In this document: positions 17,557-26,653 of the stretch, piece by piece
How the letters are laid out: each line of letters starts with the position of its first letter
Numbering within the stretch: the stretch's first letter is position 1
Source: Enterobacter ludwigii
GTDB taxonomy: Bacteria > Pseudomonadota > Gammaproteobacteria > Enterobacterales > Enterobacteriaceae
NCBI RefSeq assembly: GCF_001750725.1
Contig: NZ_CP017279.1
Span: 1,302,001-1,366,000, forward strand
DNA length: 64,000 nucleotides
Direction of reading: 5' to 3'
Program-made: the position numbers and the translations under genes
Notes under the pieces: generated by a model
Told to the model about the DNA's origin: nothing
The model's input: the letters and a program-made list of their open reading frames with translations, nothing else
The model's database searches: none

Positions 17557-18411
17557 TTAACCCGCAATCGCCATACCTGCGGTCATGTGCAGACCATAGA
17601 AAAGACCACGGCCAATCAGTTCACCCACGACGACCAGTATCACGCCTGCAAAAAGAGCGAGGGCTTTAGGCTCCTGCCGACGCATCAGCGGGCACAACCA
17701 GCAGCCGAGTCCGGCGGCAAGCAGTACGATACGCCAGATTTGCAGTGCGCCATAGTCAGGCAGCAGGGCACTCGCCTGTTGAACGGAACTGTGGATTGTC
17801 GCCAGGTCATTACTCTGCAGCACGATGACCGCCACGCAGGCCAGGAGTGCCAGCACGCTGACAGAGGCCGCGAATGTGCTTTTATATGTCGTGTTTGCCA
17901 CGCGCAGCAACAGGGCTGCAAACAGCGGCCCTCCCAATACCAGCGTCAGGAAAAAGGCCAGCGTGGTGTAACCCGTATACCAGGTCGGTACGGTATCAAT
18001 TTGATAAACCCGGGTCATCGCCCAGACAAAGACAACGCCCAGGATCTGGCTAACGACCAGCCAGATTTTACCCAGTGCCGGGGGCATTTTACCGATAACG
18101 GATACCAGCCACCAGAAACCGCCAACGGCAAAGAAAATGGATCCCGCGGCAATTTCGTTACTGAGCGCCGAAGCACCCACGCGGTTGAGCGAGTTAAAGG
18201 CCCGTAGCGGGGAGCCAAGGTGCAGCACGGACGCCAAAAATCCGATGCCCATCACCAGCCACAGAAAGAACATACTGCGGACAAGGCGTGTTTTCACCGC
18301 GTCGTCTTTTTCAGTAAGCCAGACGAGCCCCATAACGATCAATGCCCCGGCGACGCACTGTCCGAAGACGGTGAAGATCACCAGCGGCCATTCATGCCAT
18401 CCACTTCCCAT
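17557..18411 (-). CDS. ynfH: DmsC-family membrane anchor subunit
   Basis: This 284-residue integral membrane protein with about eight helices anchors the YnfE-YnfG reductase to the periplasmic face of the inner membrane and oxidises menaquinol. The start MGSGWHEWPLVIFTVFGQ is typical of DmsC/YnfH. It follows ynfG with one base between stop and start. No electron-carrying cofactor ligands are expected. Confidence 0.92.
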   Translation of the reverse strand: MGSGWHEWPLVIFTVFGQCVAGALIVMGLVWLTEKDDAVKTRLVRSMFFLWLVMGIGFLASVLHLGSPLRAFNSLNRVGASALSNEIAAGSIFFAVGGFWWLVSVIGKMPPALGKIWLVVSQILGVVFVWAMTRVYQIDTVPTWYTGYTTLAFFLTLVLGGPLFAALLLRVANTTYKSTFAASVSVLALLACVAVIVLQSNDLATIHSSVQQASALLPDYGALQIWRIVLLAAGLGCWLCPLMRRQEPKALALFAGVILVVVGELIGRGLFYGLHMTAGMAIAG

Positions 18412-18412
18412 C

Positions 18413-19033
18413 TCACACCTCTTTCGGGTTTGCCAGGTAGCCGGTGGTATCCCCTGTCGGGCGGCTGTTGGCGTTAGGTTTAATCACGATGCTTGGCTTC
18501 GTGAAGTGCGCGGACGGCAGCGGCGCGACGGCCGCCAGCTGACCATGTTTTTTACGCAACTCGTCGATAGGACCGAAATCCAGCGCGCGCAGTGGGCAGG
18601 ACTCCACGCAGATCGGCTTTTTGCCGTCTGCCACGCGGGTGTGGCAGCCGTCACACTTGGTCATATGGCCTTTGGCGGCATTGTACTGCGGGGCACCGTA
18701 CGGACAGGCCATGTGGCAGTAGCGACAGCCGATGCAGACATCTTCATCCACTACCACGAACCCGTCGTCACGCTTGTGCATCGCCCCGCTCGGGCAGACC
18801 TTGGTGCAGGCCGGGTCTTCGCAGTGGTTGCAGGCAATCGACAGGTAGTAGGCAAACACGTTCTGGTGCCAGACACCGTTGTCTTCCTGCCAGTCACCGC
18901 CCGCGTATTCGTAAATACGACGGAAGCTGACGTCCGGGGTTAAATCTTTGTAATCCTTGCAGGCGAGCTCGCAGGTTTTGCACCCGGTGCAGCGGCTGGA
19001 ATCAATAAAAAATCCATACTGGGTTGTCATCAC
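18413..19033 (-). CDS. ynfG: DmsB-type iron-sulfur electron-transfer subunit
   Basis: This 206-residue ferredoxin-like subunit has four cysteine clusters: CTGCKTCELAC, CNHCEDPACTKVCP, CIGCRYCHMACP and CDGCHT...CVESCP. Each supplies ligands for a [4Fe-4S] centre, linking the membrane anchor to the molybdenum subunit. It is exported with YnfE and has no signal of its own. It starts 7 bp after ynfE. Confidence 0.94.
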   Translation of the reverse strand: MMTTQYGFFIDSSRCTGCKTCELACKDYKDLTPDVSFRRIYEYAGGDWQEDNGVWHQNVFAYYLSIACNHCEDPACTKVCPSGAMHKRDDGFVVVDEDVCIGCRYCHMACPYGAPQYNAAKGHMTKCDGCHTRVADGKKPICVESCPLRALDFGPIDELRKKHGQLAAVAPLPSAHFTKPSIVIKPNANSRPTGDTTGYLANPKEV

Positions 19034-19040
19034 TTACTCC

Positions 19041-21479
19041 TTACGCCTTCTCGATCTGCACCAGATTGGTGTGCTGCGGGTTACCTTTGGCCAGCGGTGA
19101 CGGGCGGTGCGTGGTCAGGGTGTTGATGCATGAACCGTGGTCGACACGATCGCCGTTCATATTGGCGTCATGCCAGGCTCCCTGGCCCATCGCGCTCACG
19201 CCGGGCATGATGCGCGGTGTGACTTTCGCTTCGATGCGTACTTCGCCGCGATCGTTAAACACGCGCACCGTATCGCCATTTTTGATGCCGCGTTGCGCCG
19301 CGTCCACGGGGTTAAGCCAGACCTCCTGACGGCAGGCGGCTTTCAGCACGTCGACATTGCCGTAGCTGGAGTGGGTGCGGGCTTTGAAGTGGAAGCCGAA
19401 GAGCTGCAGCGGGAATTTATGGCGTTCCGGGGCGTCCCAGCCGTCGAAGGTCGAGGCGTAGACCGGCAGCGGGCTGATGGTTTCGTCGTCGGCGAGCTCC
19501 CAGGTAGCCGCAATCTCTGCCAGCTTGCTGGAGTAAATTTCAATCTTGCCCGAGGGGGTGTTGAGCGGATGAGCCTGCGGATCATTGCGGAATTTTTTAT
19601 AGGCCACGAAGTGCCCGGCCGGATCTTTACGCTTATAAATACCCCTCTCTTTCAGTTCGTCATAGGACGGCAACTGCGGATCTTTGTCGAGCATTTTGGC
19701 ATACAGATACTGCAGCCACTGCGCCTGGGTACGTCCTTCGGTAAATCGCTGATGAATATCCGGGCCGAGGCGTTTCGCCACTTCACTCATGATCCAGTAG
19801 ATCGGTTTGCGCTCAAACTTCGGTGCGGTCACGGGCTGAAGGAAAATCAGGTAGCCCATGTTGCCTGCATAATCGTTAGGAATAATGTCTTCCTGCTCAA
19901 CGGTCATTAAATCGGGTAGCAGGATGTCAGCATATTTCGCCGACGAGGTCATAAAGTTGTCGATCACCACGATGGTTTCGCATTTACTCTCGTCCTGCAG
20001 AATATCGTGGGTTTTGTTGATGTCGGAATGCTGGTTGATGATGGTGTTGCCGGCGTAGTTCCAGATGAATTTGATCGGCACATCCAGCTTCTCTTTTCCC
20101 CGCACGCCGTCGCGCAGGGCGGTCATTTCGGGTCCGCGCGCGATGGCGTCGGTCCAGCTAAAGCATGAGATTTGCGTTTTCACCGGGTTATCCGGCAGTG
20201 GCATACGCTCAATGGTGATCGTGTAGGTCGATTCACGTGCGCCGCTGTTACCGCCGTTGATACCGACGTTTCCGGTCAAAATCGGCAACATGGCAATGGC
20301 GCGGGAGGTCAGCTCGCCGTTGGCCTGGCGCTGGGGGCCCCAGCCCTGACAGATGTAGGCCGGTTTGGTACTGCCAATTTCCCGTGCAAGCTTGATGATG
20401 CGATCGGCCGGTATGCCTGTGATGCGCGAGGCCCATTCCGGCGTTTTGGCGATGCCATCATCACCCTGACCGAGAATATACGCTTTGTAATGCCCGTTAG
20501 CAGGCGCACCTTCCGGCAGCGTTTTTTCGTCATAGCCGACGCAGTACGTGTCGAGGAACGGCTGATCGACAAGGTTTTCGTCGATCAGTACCCAAGCGAT
20601 ACCCGCGACCAGCGCGGCGTCCGTCCCCGGACGAATCGGGATCCACTCGTCTTCGCGCCCGGCGGCGGTGTCGGTATACCGCGGATCGATGACGATCATG
20701 CGCGCGTGAGAGCGCTCGCGGGCCTGCTCGAGATAATAGGTTATCCCGCCGCCGCTCATTCGCGTCTCTGCCGGGTTATTGCCGAACATCACCACCAGCT
20801 TCGTGTTTTCAATATCTGAGGTGCTGTTGCCGTCGTTGCTGCCGTAGGTGTAGGGCATTGCACAGGCTATTTGCGCGGTGCTGTAAGTGCCATAGTGGCT
20901 TAAAAAGCCGCCGTAGCAGTTCATCAGACGCGCGACCAGCGAAGCATAAGGGGAGGAGCGGGTGATATTGCCGCCCACAATGCCGGAGGAGTAATTGATG
21001 TACACCGCTTCGTTGCCGTATTTTTCGACGACATCTTTCAGGCTGCGGGTAAGGGTGTCCAGGGCTTCATCCCATGAGATACGCTCAAATTTGCCTTCAC
21101 CGCGTTTCCCTACGCGCTTCATGGGGTAGTTCAGACGATCGGGGTGATTGATCCGACGGCGAATGGAACGCCCGCGCAGGCAGGCGCGAACCTGATGATT
21201 GCCATAAATATCCTCACCGGTGTTATCCGTTTCGACCCAGTAAACTTCTTCATCACGGACGTGAAGGCGCAGCGCACAACGGCTCCCGCAGTTGACCGAG
21301 CAGGCACCCCAGACCACTTTGTCTTCAGCGGGCTTTACGGCGTTTTGTACCGCGGCAGCGGCGCTTTTGAGGCCAAAAGGCAGTGAAATCCCCCCGGCGG
21401 CAAGTGCCAGAGAGCCTATTGCAGTGGATTTAACCAACGTTCGACGGCTGATCCCGCCGTGATTTTCGACATCGGACAT
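19041..21479 (-). CDS. ynfE: Tat-exported molybdopterin oxidoreductase (DMSO/selenate reductase type)
   Basis: This 812-residue catalytic subunit begins with a twin-arginine leader (GISRRTLVKSTAIG, residues 9-22). The CSVNCGSRC motif follows for an N-terminal iron-sulfur centre, then molybdopterin domains and a C-terminal dinucleotide-binding domain. Sequence details such as IIPNDYAGNMGYLIFLQ place it with E. coli YnfE rather than YnfF. E. coli YnfE/YnfF reduce selenate and can use DMSO. Only one catalytic gene is present here, whereas E. coli has ynfE and ynfF in tandem. A candidate FNR site lies about 97 bp upstream. Confidence 0.92.
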   Translation of the reverse strand: MSDVENHGGISRRTLVKSTAIGSLALAAGGISLPFGLKSAAAAVQNAVKPAEDKVVWGACSVNCGSRCALRLHVRDEEVYWVETDNTGEDIYGNHQVRACLRGRSIRRRINHPDRLNYPMKRVGKRGEGKFERISWDEALDTLTRSLKDVVEKYGNEAVYINYSSGIVGGNITRSSPYASLVARLMNCYGGFLSHYGTYSTAQIACAMPYTYGSNDGNSTSDIENTKLVVMFGNNPAETRMSGGGITYYLEQARERSHARMIVIDPRYTDTAAGREDEWIPIRPGTDAALVAGIAWVLIDENLVDQPFLDTYCVGYDEKTLPEGAPANGHYKAYILGQGDDGIAKTPEWASRITGIPADRIIKLAREIGSTKPAYICQGWGPQRQANGELTSRAIAMLPILTGNVGINGGNSGARESTYTITIERMPLPDNPVKTQISCFSWTDAIARGPEMTALRDGVRGKEKLDVPIKFIWNYAGNTIINQHSDINKTHDILQDESKCETIVVIDNFMTSSAKYADILLPDLMTVEQEDIIPNDYAGNMGYLIFLQPVTAPKFERKPIYWIMSEVAKRLGPDIHQRFTEGRTQAQWLQYLYAKMLDKDPQLPSYDELKERGIYKRKDPAGHFVAYKKFRNDPQAHPLNTPSGKIEIYSSKLAEIAATWELADDETISPLPVYASTFDGWDAPERHKFPLQLFGFHFKARTHSSYGNVDVLKAACRQEVWLNPVDAAQRGIKNGDTVRVFNDRGEVRIEAKVTPRIMPGVSAMGQGAWHDANMNGDRVDHGSCINTLTTHRPSPLAKGNPQHTNLVQIEKA

Positions 21480-21575
21480 AACTCACCCCATCATTTTAAT
21501 TGCGTATTATTTTCGCCCGTGATTACAACCGGGCTAATGATGGGGTGAATGTTACTTATTTGGAGGTATTAAATA

Positions 21576-21589
21576 TTAATCCTCATCAA
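21576..21589 (-). promoter_or_regulatory. candidate FNR site for ynfEGH-dmsD
   Basis: On the minus strand this reads TTGAT-GAGG-ATTAA, nine of ten matches to TTGAT-N4-ATCAA. A TAACAT -10-like element at 21549-21554 would place the start near 21542, putting this site close to -41, a class II activation position. Anaerobic FNR control of this operon is known in E. coli. Confidence 0.6.
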
Positions 21590-21614
21590 GTCAAAGGGAA
21601 TTGGCCGCGAGAAA

Positions 21615-21628
21615 GTGATTAAAATCAC
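21615..21628. promoter_or_regulatory. symmetric GTGAT-N4-ATCAC element
   Basis: GTGAT-TAAA-ATCAC is a perfect inverted repeat with FNR spacing but CRP-like half sites. It overlaps the ynfD stop codon and lies about 140 bp before ynfE. It may be a second FNR/CRP-family site or simply a small hairpin at the 3' end of ynfD. Confidence 0.35.
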
Positions 21629-21918
21629 TGAGGTTCGCCCTGACCATTATCCTGCATCCCTGATGCGGCACCGCTACCGGTGCGGGTATAGAGAATTTTA
21701 AAAGTATCGTTCGCACAATGACCGACTACCTGTGCATCCGGCTGGTCAGCCTGATCGTTTGGCACAATATTTAACGTAAAGCCGGACTCGGGCACGCCGT
21801 TATTGATGATTTTCTGCTGAATATCGCTTTTTACGCGCTCGCAGGAATCCGGGGCAGCCAGAGCCGCTGTAGAAGCGCTCATTAACAGCAGGGCGGTAAT
21901 CCAGGGTAACCGTTTCAT
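21625..21918 (-). CDS. ynfD: YnfD, DUF1161 exported protein
   Basis: This 97-residue periplasmic protein has a signal peptide (residues 1-21, cleavage after ALA) and a small DUF1161 domain. The domain has two cysteines (CERVKSDIQQK and GHCANDTFKI) likely forming a disulfide. Its function is unknown. GGAGC precedes the ATG. Its position beside the ynfE operon matches E. coli. Confidence 0.9.
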   Translation of the reverse strand: MKRLPWITALLLMSASTAALAAPDSCERVKSDIQQKIINNGVPESGFTLNIVPNDQADQPDAQVVGHCANDTFKILYTRTGSGAASGMQDNGQGEPQ

Positions 21919-22085
21919 CTGTAGCTCCTTTTCTCTGTGTGTCGGTTAAGCTTAGCAGGGTTCGTGTAAGCTTTTGTTATTGGGGATAACTTTCTGAACA
22001 ATCTTATACAGGCTTCCTGCGCTCATTTTCCCCAATTTCCATCAACACGTCCTGCGGGCGGTTATACCCGCCCGGCATCGCGACG

Positions 22086-22784
22086 CTAAGCGCGGTGCGT
22101 TTTGCTCTGCACCTGTCGTTCGCCGGAGTGATGCCGTAAGTCATCACACATCGCCTGTAACTCATTGAACAATCTTGCCACATGGAAACCATCGCACACG
22201 GAATGATGGACCTGCACGGCGAGGGGCAACAATACTTTTCCACCCTGGTTGACGTATTTCCCCATAGTGAACATGGGGGCAAAAAAGTTCTGCATATTGG
22301 CTACGTTGATATTAAAACTGGTAAAACTTGACCAGGGGATCGCCGACACGAAAAATACATTTTCCCGCGACTCTTCCTTCGGCCAATAAGAAAGGGTATT
22401 ACCATAGCGAGCAACATCTTCCGAATAAACGTTCTGGAAATGGTCAATATTGCCATCGAAGTGACTCCATAAAGAAGAAAAGGTCTCCGTTTCATTATGG
22501 AAAATGGTATAGCTTGGATGAATTTCATTCCATATGACAAGTTCATTGTTCTTCATGGCCATACGGAATTCCGAATGGTTGTTGACGATTTTAGAAAGGA
22601 GGGAAATCATCGTCGGATAAAATTTCCAGCCCAGTTCTTTTATATCCTTGAGCAATGCGGTGATGTCTATTTGAACAGTTTGATTAAATGTAGATTGAGC
22701 AAAGGACTGAAATACCTCGAAATGTTCTTTTCTGGCCCAACGTGATAAGTCAACAGGCGTATATTCAGGGATTGTTTTTTTCAT
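22086..22784 (-). CDS. catA: type A chloramphenicol O-acetyltransferase
   Basis: This 232-residue acetyltransferase has the catalytic HHSVCDGFH motif (His near 191). It also has long CatA-like stretches such as [24 protein letters not shown] and [12 protein letters not shown]. It transfers acetyl from acetyl-CoA to chloramphenicol, giving resistance. It resembles CatA1 but differs at many positions, so it is a distinct chromosomal variant. Its AT-rich composition contrasts with neighbouring ynf genes, which suggests acquisition. No transposase or integron feature lies next to it. The last ~15 residues extend past the usual CatA end. Confidence 0.88.
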   Translation of the reverse strand: MKKTIPEYTPVDLSRWARKEHFEVFQSFAQSTFNQTVQIDITALLKDIKELGWKFYPTMISLLSKIVNNHSEFRMAMKNNELVIWNEIHPSYTIFHNETETFSSLWSHFDGNIDHFQNVYSEDVARYGNTLSYWPKEESRENVFFVSAIPWSSFTSFNINVANMQNFFAPMFTMGKYVNQGGKVLLPLAVQVHHSVCDGFHVARLFNELQAMCDDLRHHSGERQVQSKTHRA

Positions 22785-23206
22785 TTTTTAACCTTTGATG
22801 AGCAATCAAAAATCAGCGTTTTGCCTACGTTTTTTCATGAATAAAGAAAGCATAGAGATTCCAGGCGGTTTTGGACGCGAACGCATTTGTGAGGGTAGCG
22901 CATCCTTATAGAGGAAGAAAGGGGATGGTAAACATTTAATATATCAAAGAATAAAGTTAGATGGCGCAATCTGCCGGCGTTTTCATGTTGTTAATATGTC
23001 ACAGAATATCCGTCATGCGCTCAAAGCAGGTGTGTTTCCTGTTCAACGGCGGGCACAGCGCCTTCGCGTTCTGGCGAGGTTTTGCAGAGGGTAAGAGAGA
23101 TTAATGCATTGATTGTACGTCTCTTTTCGCCTGACATTTTGCTATCGTGTGAACAACGGTATTTGCTAATATGATCGGGAATACTCTCCCTGATTCGGTA
23201 AATGAT
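22785..23206. other. 422-bp intergenic region between catA and ynfC
   Basis: This divergent gap should hold the catA promoter (AT-rich near 22800-22860) and the ynfC promoter (TTGCTA ... GCTAAT near 23141-23170). A 32-codon frame at 22996-23094 lacks a ribosome-binding site and recognisable relatives. I see no mobile-element ends. Confidence 0.4.
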
Positions 23207-23917
23207 GTGAAGAACTACGCAGCGATAACGCTACTGGCAGCAACACTGGTGGGGTGCGACAACCCTTCCGCGCCGCTGTCGTTTACGCCCGAGATGGCGA
23301 GCTTCTCCAATGAATTTGATTTTGACCCTCTGCGCGGCCCGGTAAAAGACTTCACCCAGACACTGTTCAATGACAAAGGTGAAGTCTCCAAACGGGTAAC
23401 CGGTACGATGTCGACGGAAGGGTGTTTCGATACCCTCGAACTGCACGACCTCGAGGCCAATACCGGCGTGGCGCTGGTACTGGATGCTAATTACTACCTT
23501 GATGCGGAAACCCAGCAGCGAAAAGTGAAACTGCAGGGGAAATGCCAGCTGGCCGAATTACCGTCGGCGGGCGTAACGTGGGATACCGACGATAACGGGT
23601 TTGTGGTGGCGGCGCACGGCAAAGAGATGGAAGTGAAGTACCGCTATGATGCGGATGGCTATCCGCTGGGGAAAACCACCGTCTCCGGGGACCAGCATTT
23701 ATCCGTCCAGTCGACGCCGTCTAAAGATCTTCGCAAAAGAATGGATTACTCCGCCGTGAGCATGCTGAATGACAAGCCGCTGGGCAACGTCAATCAGAGC
23801 TGTGATTACGATCGACACAATAATCCGGTGAGTTGCGATCTGACGATCACCGACAACAGCGTGAAGCCCGCCGTTGAGCACAAGTACACCATTAAGAACA
23901 GTATTGAATACTACTGA
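23207..23917 (+). CDS. ynfC: YnfC family lipoprotein
   Basis: This 236-residue lipoprotein has a short signal ending in LAATLVGC, a lipobox with the acylated cysteine at residue 17. The GTG at 23207 gives exactly the E. coli length and a proper lipoprotein signal. The in-frame ATG at 23171 would put twelve polar residues before it. Its body shares SFTPEMASFSNEFDFDPLRG with E. coli YnfC. The function is unknown; an aspartate after the lipid cysteine (CD) predicts retention in the inner membrane. Confidence 0.9.
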   Translation: MKNYAAITLLAATLVGCDNPSAPLSFTPEMASFSNEFDFDPLRGPVKDFTQTLFNDKGEVSKRVTGTMSTEGCFDTLELHDLEANTGVALVLDANYYLDAETQQRKVKLQGKCQLAELPSAGVTWDTDDNGFVVAAHGKEMEVKYRYDADGYPLGKTTVSGDQHLSVQSTPSKDLRKRMDYSAVSMLNDKPLGNVNQSCDYDRHNNPVSCDLTITDNSVKPAVEHKYTIKNSIEYY

Positions 23918-23923
23918 GAAAAA

Positions 23924-23945
23924 ACCGCGCAGGTTACTGCGCGGT
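23924..23945. terminator. convergent terminator between ynfC and speG
   Basis: ACCGCGCAG-GTTA-CTGCGCGGT is a perfect 9-bp hairpin, with a T-run on the minus strand after it (AAAAAA on the plus strand before it). It overlaps the speG stop codon and can serve both genes. Confidence 0.8.
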
Positions 23946-24494
23946 GGGTTTCAGCAGGCTGGCGCCTGACGGTTTGTGTCCGGCCAGGTGCTGATGCTGG
24001 AAGATGCACATGCGAATGGTGTTGCGGTATTCACCGTTGATAAAGAACTCGTGAACCAGTTCGCCTTCCACCATAAAGCCCAGCTTGCGGTAGATATGGA
24101 TTGCTTTCTCGTTCTCTTTATCCACGATGAGATAAAGCTTGTAGAGATTCAGGACGTTGAATCCGTAATCCATCGCCAGCTTCGCCGCCCGCGTGGCAAG
24201 ACCTTTCCCCTGATGCTCAGGTGAAATGATAATCTGGAATTCTGCCCGACGATGAACGTGGTTGATCTCAACCAGTTCCACCAGACCGGCTTTTTCACCT
24301 TCACACTCCACGACAAAACGGCGTTCGCTCTGATCGTGAATGTGCTTATCGTAGAGATCCGACAGCTCAACAAACGCCTCGTAAGGCTCTTCGAACCAGT
24401 AGCGCATCACGCTGGCGTTATTGTCGAGTTGGTGGACGAAGCGCAGGTCTTCACGCTCCAGCGGGCGGAGCTTAACGTCACACTGCACTGACAT
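23934..24494 (-). CDS. speG: spermidine N1-acetyltransferase
   Basis: This 186-residue GNAT-family enzyme acetylates spermidine and spermine with acetyl-CoA, protecting against polyamine excess. Conserved features include [19 protein letters not shown] at the start and the acetyl-CoA loop around [10 protein letters not shown] near residue 100. It is a cytosolic dodecamer in other bacteria. The start overlaps the ynfB stop by one base (TAATG), so the two genes are co-transcribed as in E. coli. Confidence 0.94.
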   Translation of the reverse strand: MSVQCDVKLRPLEREDLRFVHQLDNNASVMRYWFEEPYEAFVELSDLYDKHIHDQSERRFVVECEGEKAGLVELVEINHVHRRAEFQIIISPEHQGKGLATRAAKLAMDYGFNVLNLYKLYLIVDKENEKAIHIYRKLGFMVEGELVHEFFINGEYRNTIRMCIFQHQHLAGHKPSGASLLKPTAQ

Positions 24495-24832
24495 TATGGC
24501 GCGACCGTGCGGCCAGTACGACGATCCAGGCAGCGCAGGGTATTTGGCTCCCAGTAGGCGTTAACGTTGGCACTTTGCTGACACTTATCGCGCGCGTCGA
24601 AAGCGACATCTTCTTTGTCCCACTCTTTTTCAACACGTTTGTTCACCTTCTGACGAAGGCTACGGGTGTCATTCCATTGTTCTTTGTCCATGGCGGCGTT
24701 CTGACGGCTTTGCGCGCTGTCACCAGACTCAATAATGAGTTTGCTGGTTTCGGCGGTGGCAGAGGCGGCAAAGGCGAACGATGACAGCGCCAGCAGGGCT
24801 GTCAGACAAAGGCGTTTGCTTAATGTAGTCAT
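24494..24832 (-). CDS. ynfB: YnfB, DUF1283 exported protein
   Basis: This 112-residue periplasmic protein has a signal peptide (residues 1-27, cleavage near ATA) and a small DUF1283 domain with lysine- and aspartate-rich helices. It ends [12 protein letters not shown]. The start at 24832 matches the E. coli length; a longer frame to 24907 adds 25 non-signal residues. Its function is unknown. It is the first gene of ynfB-speG and divergent from ynfA. Confidence 0.88.
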   Translation of the reverse strand: MTTLSKRLCLTALLALSSFAFAASATAETSKLIIESGDSAQSRQNAAMDKEQWNDTRSLRQKVNKRVEKEWDKEDVAFDARDKCQQSANVNAYWEPNTLRCLDRRTGRTVAP

Positions 24833-24984
24833 AGCGTTTCCTTTTAAATGGGCGCAGATAATTAATTTATCCCGTTCAGATTCTACACCAAAGAGAAATA
24901 ACGGCATACCCGCGGCACGGGTATGGAAAAGTAAACGATATCATCAGGTATGATGTCTAAATAAATCATCACATAACCGTAAAT

Positions 24985-25311
24985 ATGCTCAAAACCACTC
25001 TGCTTTTTTTTGCCACCGCGCTGTGTGAAATCATCGGCTGCTTCCTTCCGTGGCTCTGGCTGAAGAAGGGGGCAACCATCTTCCTGCTGATCCCGGCGGG
25101 CATTGCGCTGGCCCTGTTTGTCTGGCTGTTGACGCTGCACCCGGCGGCCAGCGGGCGCGTCTACGCCGCTTATGGCGGGGTTTATGTCTGTACCGCGCTG
25201 CTGTGGTTACGCGTGGTGGATGGTGTGAAGCTCAGCGCGTATGACTGGGCCGGGGCGCTGGTTGCGCTGTGCGGCATGTTGATTATTGTTGCCGGATGGG
25301 GGCGCGCCTGA
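24985..25311 (+). CDS. ynfA: YnfA, UPF0060 small membrane protein
   Basis: This 108-residue inner-membrane protein has four hydrophobic helices, containing [15 protein letters not shown] and the [17 protein letters not shown] stretch. YnfA proteins resemble small multidrug-resistance pumps and a drug-export role has been reported in Shigella. It is a monocistronic gene with its own terminator. Confidence 0.9.
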   Translation: MLKTTLLFFATALCEIIGCFLPWLWLKKGATIFLLIPAGIALALFVWLLTLHPAASGRVYAAYGGVYVCTALLWLRVVDGVKLSAYDWAGALVALCGMLIIVAGWGRA

Positions 25312-25327
25312 GCGCCCGATTTTTTTG
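25300..25327 (+). terminator. ynfA terminator
   Basis: GGGCGC-GCCTGA-GCGCCC is followed by GATTTTTTT. The hairpin begins inside the last codons of ynfA. Confidence 0.85.
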
Positions 25328-25353
25328 TGACCGTTCGCTGATTTTATGATCAT

Positions 25354-25371
25354 TATACTTGTATGGTAGTA
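25354..25371 (+). promoter_or_regulatory. rspA promoter with candidate RspR operator
   Basis: A TATACT -10 element (25354-25359) is followed at once by ATGGTAGTA (25363-25371). The same nine bases, in the other orientation, occur upstream of rspR at 32533-32541. A repressor bound here would block the rspA promoter. RspR is the known repressor of rspAB in E. coli; the operator assignment is inference. Confidence 0.5.
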
Positions 25372-25424
25372 GTGCAGAAGAGTAAGTTTCCAGCATCACA
25401 ATGAGCGATGTAAGGAAATGGATT

Positions 25425-26639
25425 ATGAAGATTGTCGGGGCTGAAGTCTTTGTTACCTGCCCGGGGCGTAACTTTGTCACCCTTAAAATTACCACCGACG
25501 AGGGCATCGTCGGCCTGGGTGATGCCACCCTCAATGGACGTGAACTTTCAGTGGCCTCTTATCTGAAAGATCACCTTTGCCCGCAGTTGATCGGCCGTGA
25601 TGCGCACCGCATTGAGGATATCTGGCAGTTCTTCTATAAAGGCGCCTACTGGCGTCGTGGTCCGGTCACCATGTCGGCCATTTCCGCCGTGGATATGGCA
25701 CTGTGGGATATCAAAGCCAAAGCGGCCAATATGCCGCTCTATCAGCTGCTGGGCGGCGCATCCCGGGAAGGGGTGATGGTCTATTGTCATACCACCGGAC
25801 ACTCCATTGATGACGTGCTGGAAGATTACGCCCGGCATAAAGAGATGGGCTTTAAGGCGATCCGCGTCCAGTGCGGCGTGCCGGGTATGAAAACCACCTA
25901 TGGCATGTCGAAAGGTAAAGGGCTGGCCTACGAGCCCGCCACTAAAGGTGACTGGCCGGAAGAGCAGCTCTGGTCCACCGAAAAATACCTCGATTTCACA
26001 CCGAAGCTGTTCGATGCGGTGCGCAGTAAATTTGGCTTTAATGAGCATCTTTTGCACGACATGCACCACCGTTTGACCCCGATTGAGGCGGCGCGATTCG
26101 GTAAGAGCATTGAAGCATTCCGTATGTTCTGGATGGAAGATCCTACGCCTGCGGAAAACCAGGCCTGCTTCCGTCTGATCCGTCAGCACACGGTCACGCC
26201 GATTGCGGTTGGAGAAGTGTTTAACAGCATCTGGGACTGCAAGCAGCTTATTGAAGAGCAGCTTATCGACTATATCCGCACCACCATTACCCACGCGGGC
26301 GGCATCACCGGCATGCGGCGCATCGCGGACTTCGCCTCGCTTTATCAGGTGCGTACCGGCTCACATGGACCGTCGGATCTGTCGCCTGTTTGCCACGCCG
26401 CCGCGCTGCATTTTGACCTGTGGGTGCCAAACTTTGGTGTACAGGAATATATGGGTTACTCCGAACAGATGCTGGAGGTCTTCCCGCACAGCTGGCGCTT
26501 TGATAATGGCTATATGCATCCGGGCGACAAACCCGGGCTGGGCATTGAATTTGACGAAAAACTGGCGGCGAAATACCCGTACGATCCTGCCTATCTTCCG
26601 GTTGCCCGTCTCGAAGATGGCACGTTGTGGAACTGGTAA
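25425..26639 (+). CDS. rspA: RspA, mannonate dehydratase family (enolase superfamily)
   Basis: This 404-residue enolase-superfamily enzyme of the mannonate dehydratase subgroup is named starvation-sensing protein RspA. The family converts D-mannonate to 2-keto-3-deoxygluconate, although many RspA members are slow. Metal-ligand and catalytic regions are visible around [20 protein letters not shown] and [11 protein letters not shown]. The ATG at 25425 gives the E. coli length and follows AAGGAAATGG. It is followed by rspB after 14 bp. Confidence 0.93.
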   Translation: MKIVGAEVFVTCPGRNFVTLKITTDEGIVGLGDATLNGRELSVASYLKDHLCPQLIGRDAHRIEDIWQFFYKGAYWRRGPVTMSAISAVDMALWDIKAKAANMPLYQLLGGASREGVMVYCHTTGHSIDDVLEDYARHKEMGFKAIRVQCGVPGMKTTYGMSKGKGLAYEPATKGDWPEEQLWSTEKYLDFTPKLFDAVRSKFGFNEHLLHDMHHRLTPIEAARFGKSIEAFRMFWMEDPTPAENQACFRLIRQHTVTPIAVGEVFNSIWDCKQLIEEQLIDYIRTTITHAGGITGMRRIADFASLYQVRTGSHGPSDLSPVCHAAALHFDLWVPNFGVQEYMGYSEQMLEVFPHSWRFDNGYMHPGDKPGLGIEFDEKLAAKYPYDPAYLPVARLEDGTLWNW

Positions 26640-26653
26640 ACGAGGAGCGAACG

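Noticed and set aside
22996..23094. A 32-codon arginine-rich frame in the catA-ynfC gap
   Set aside because: There is no ribosome-binding site, recognisable family or coupling to a neighbour.
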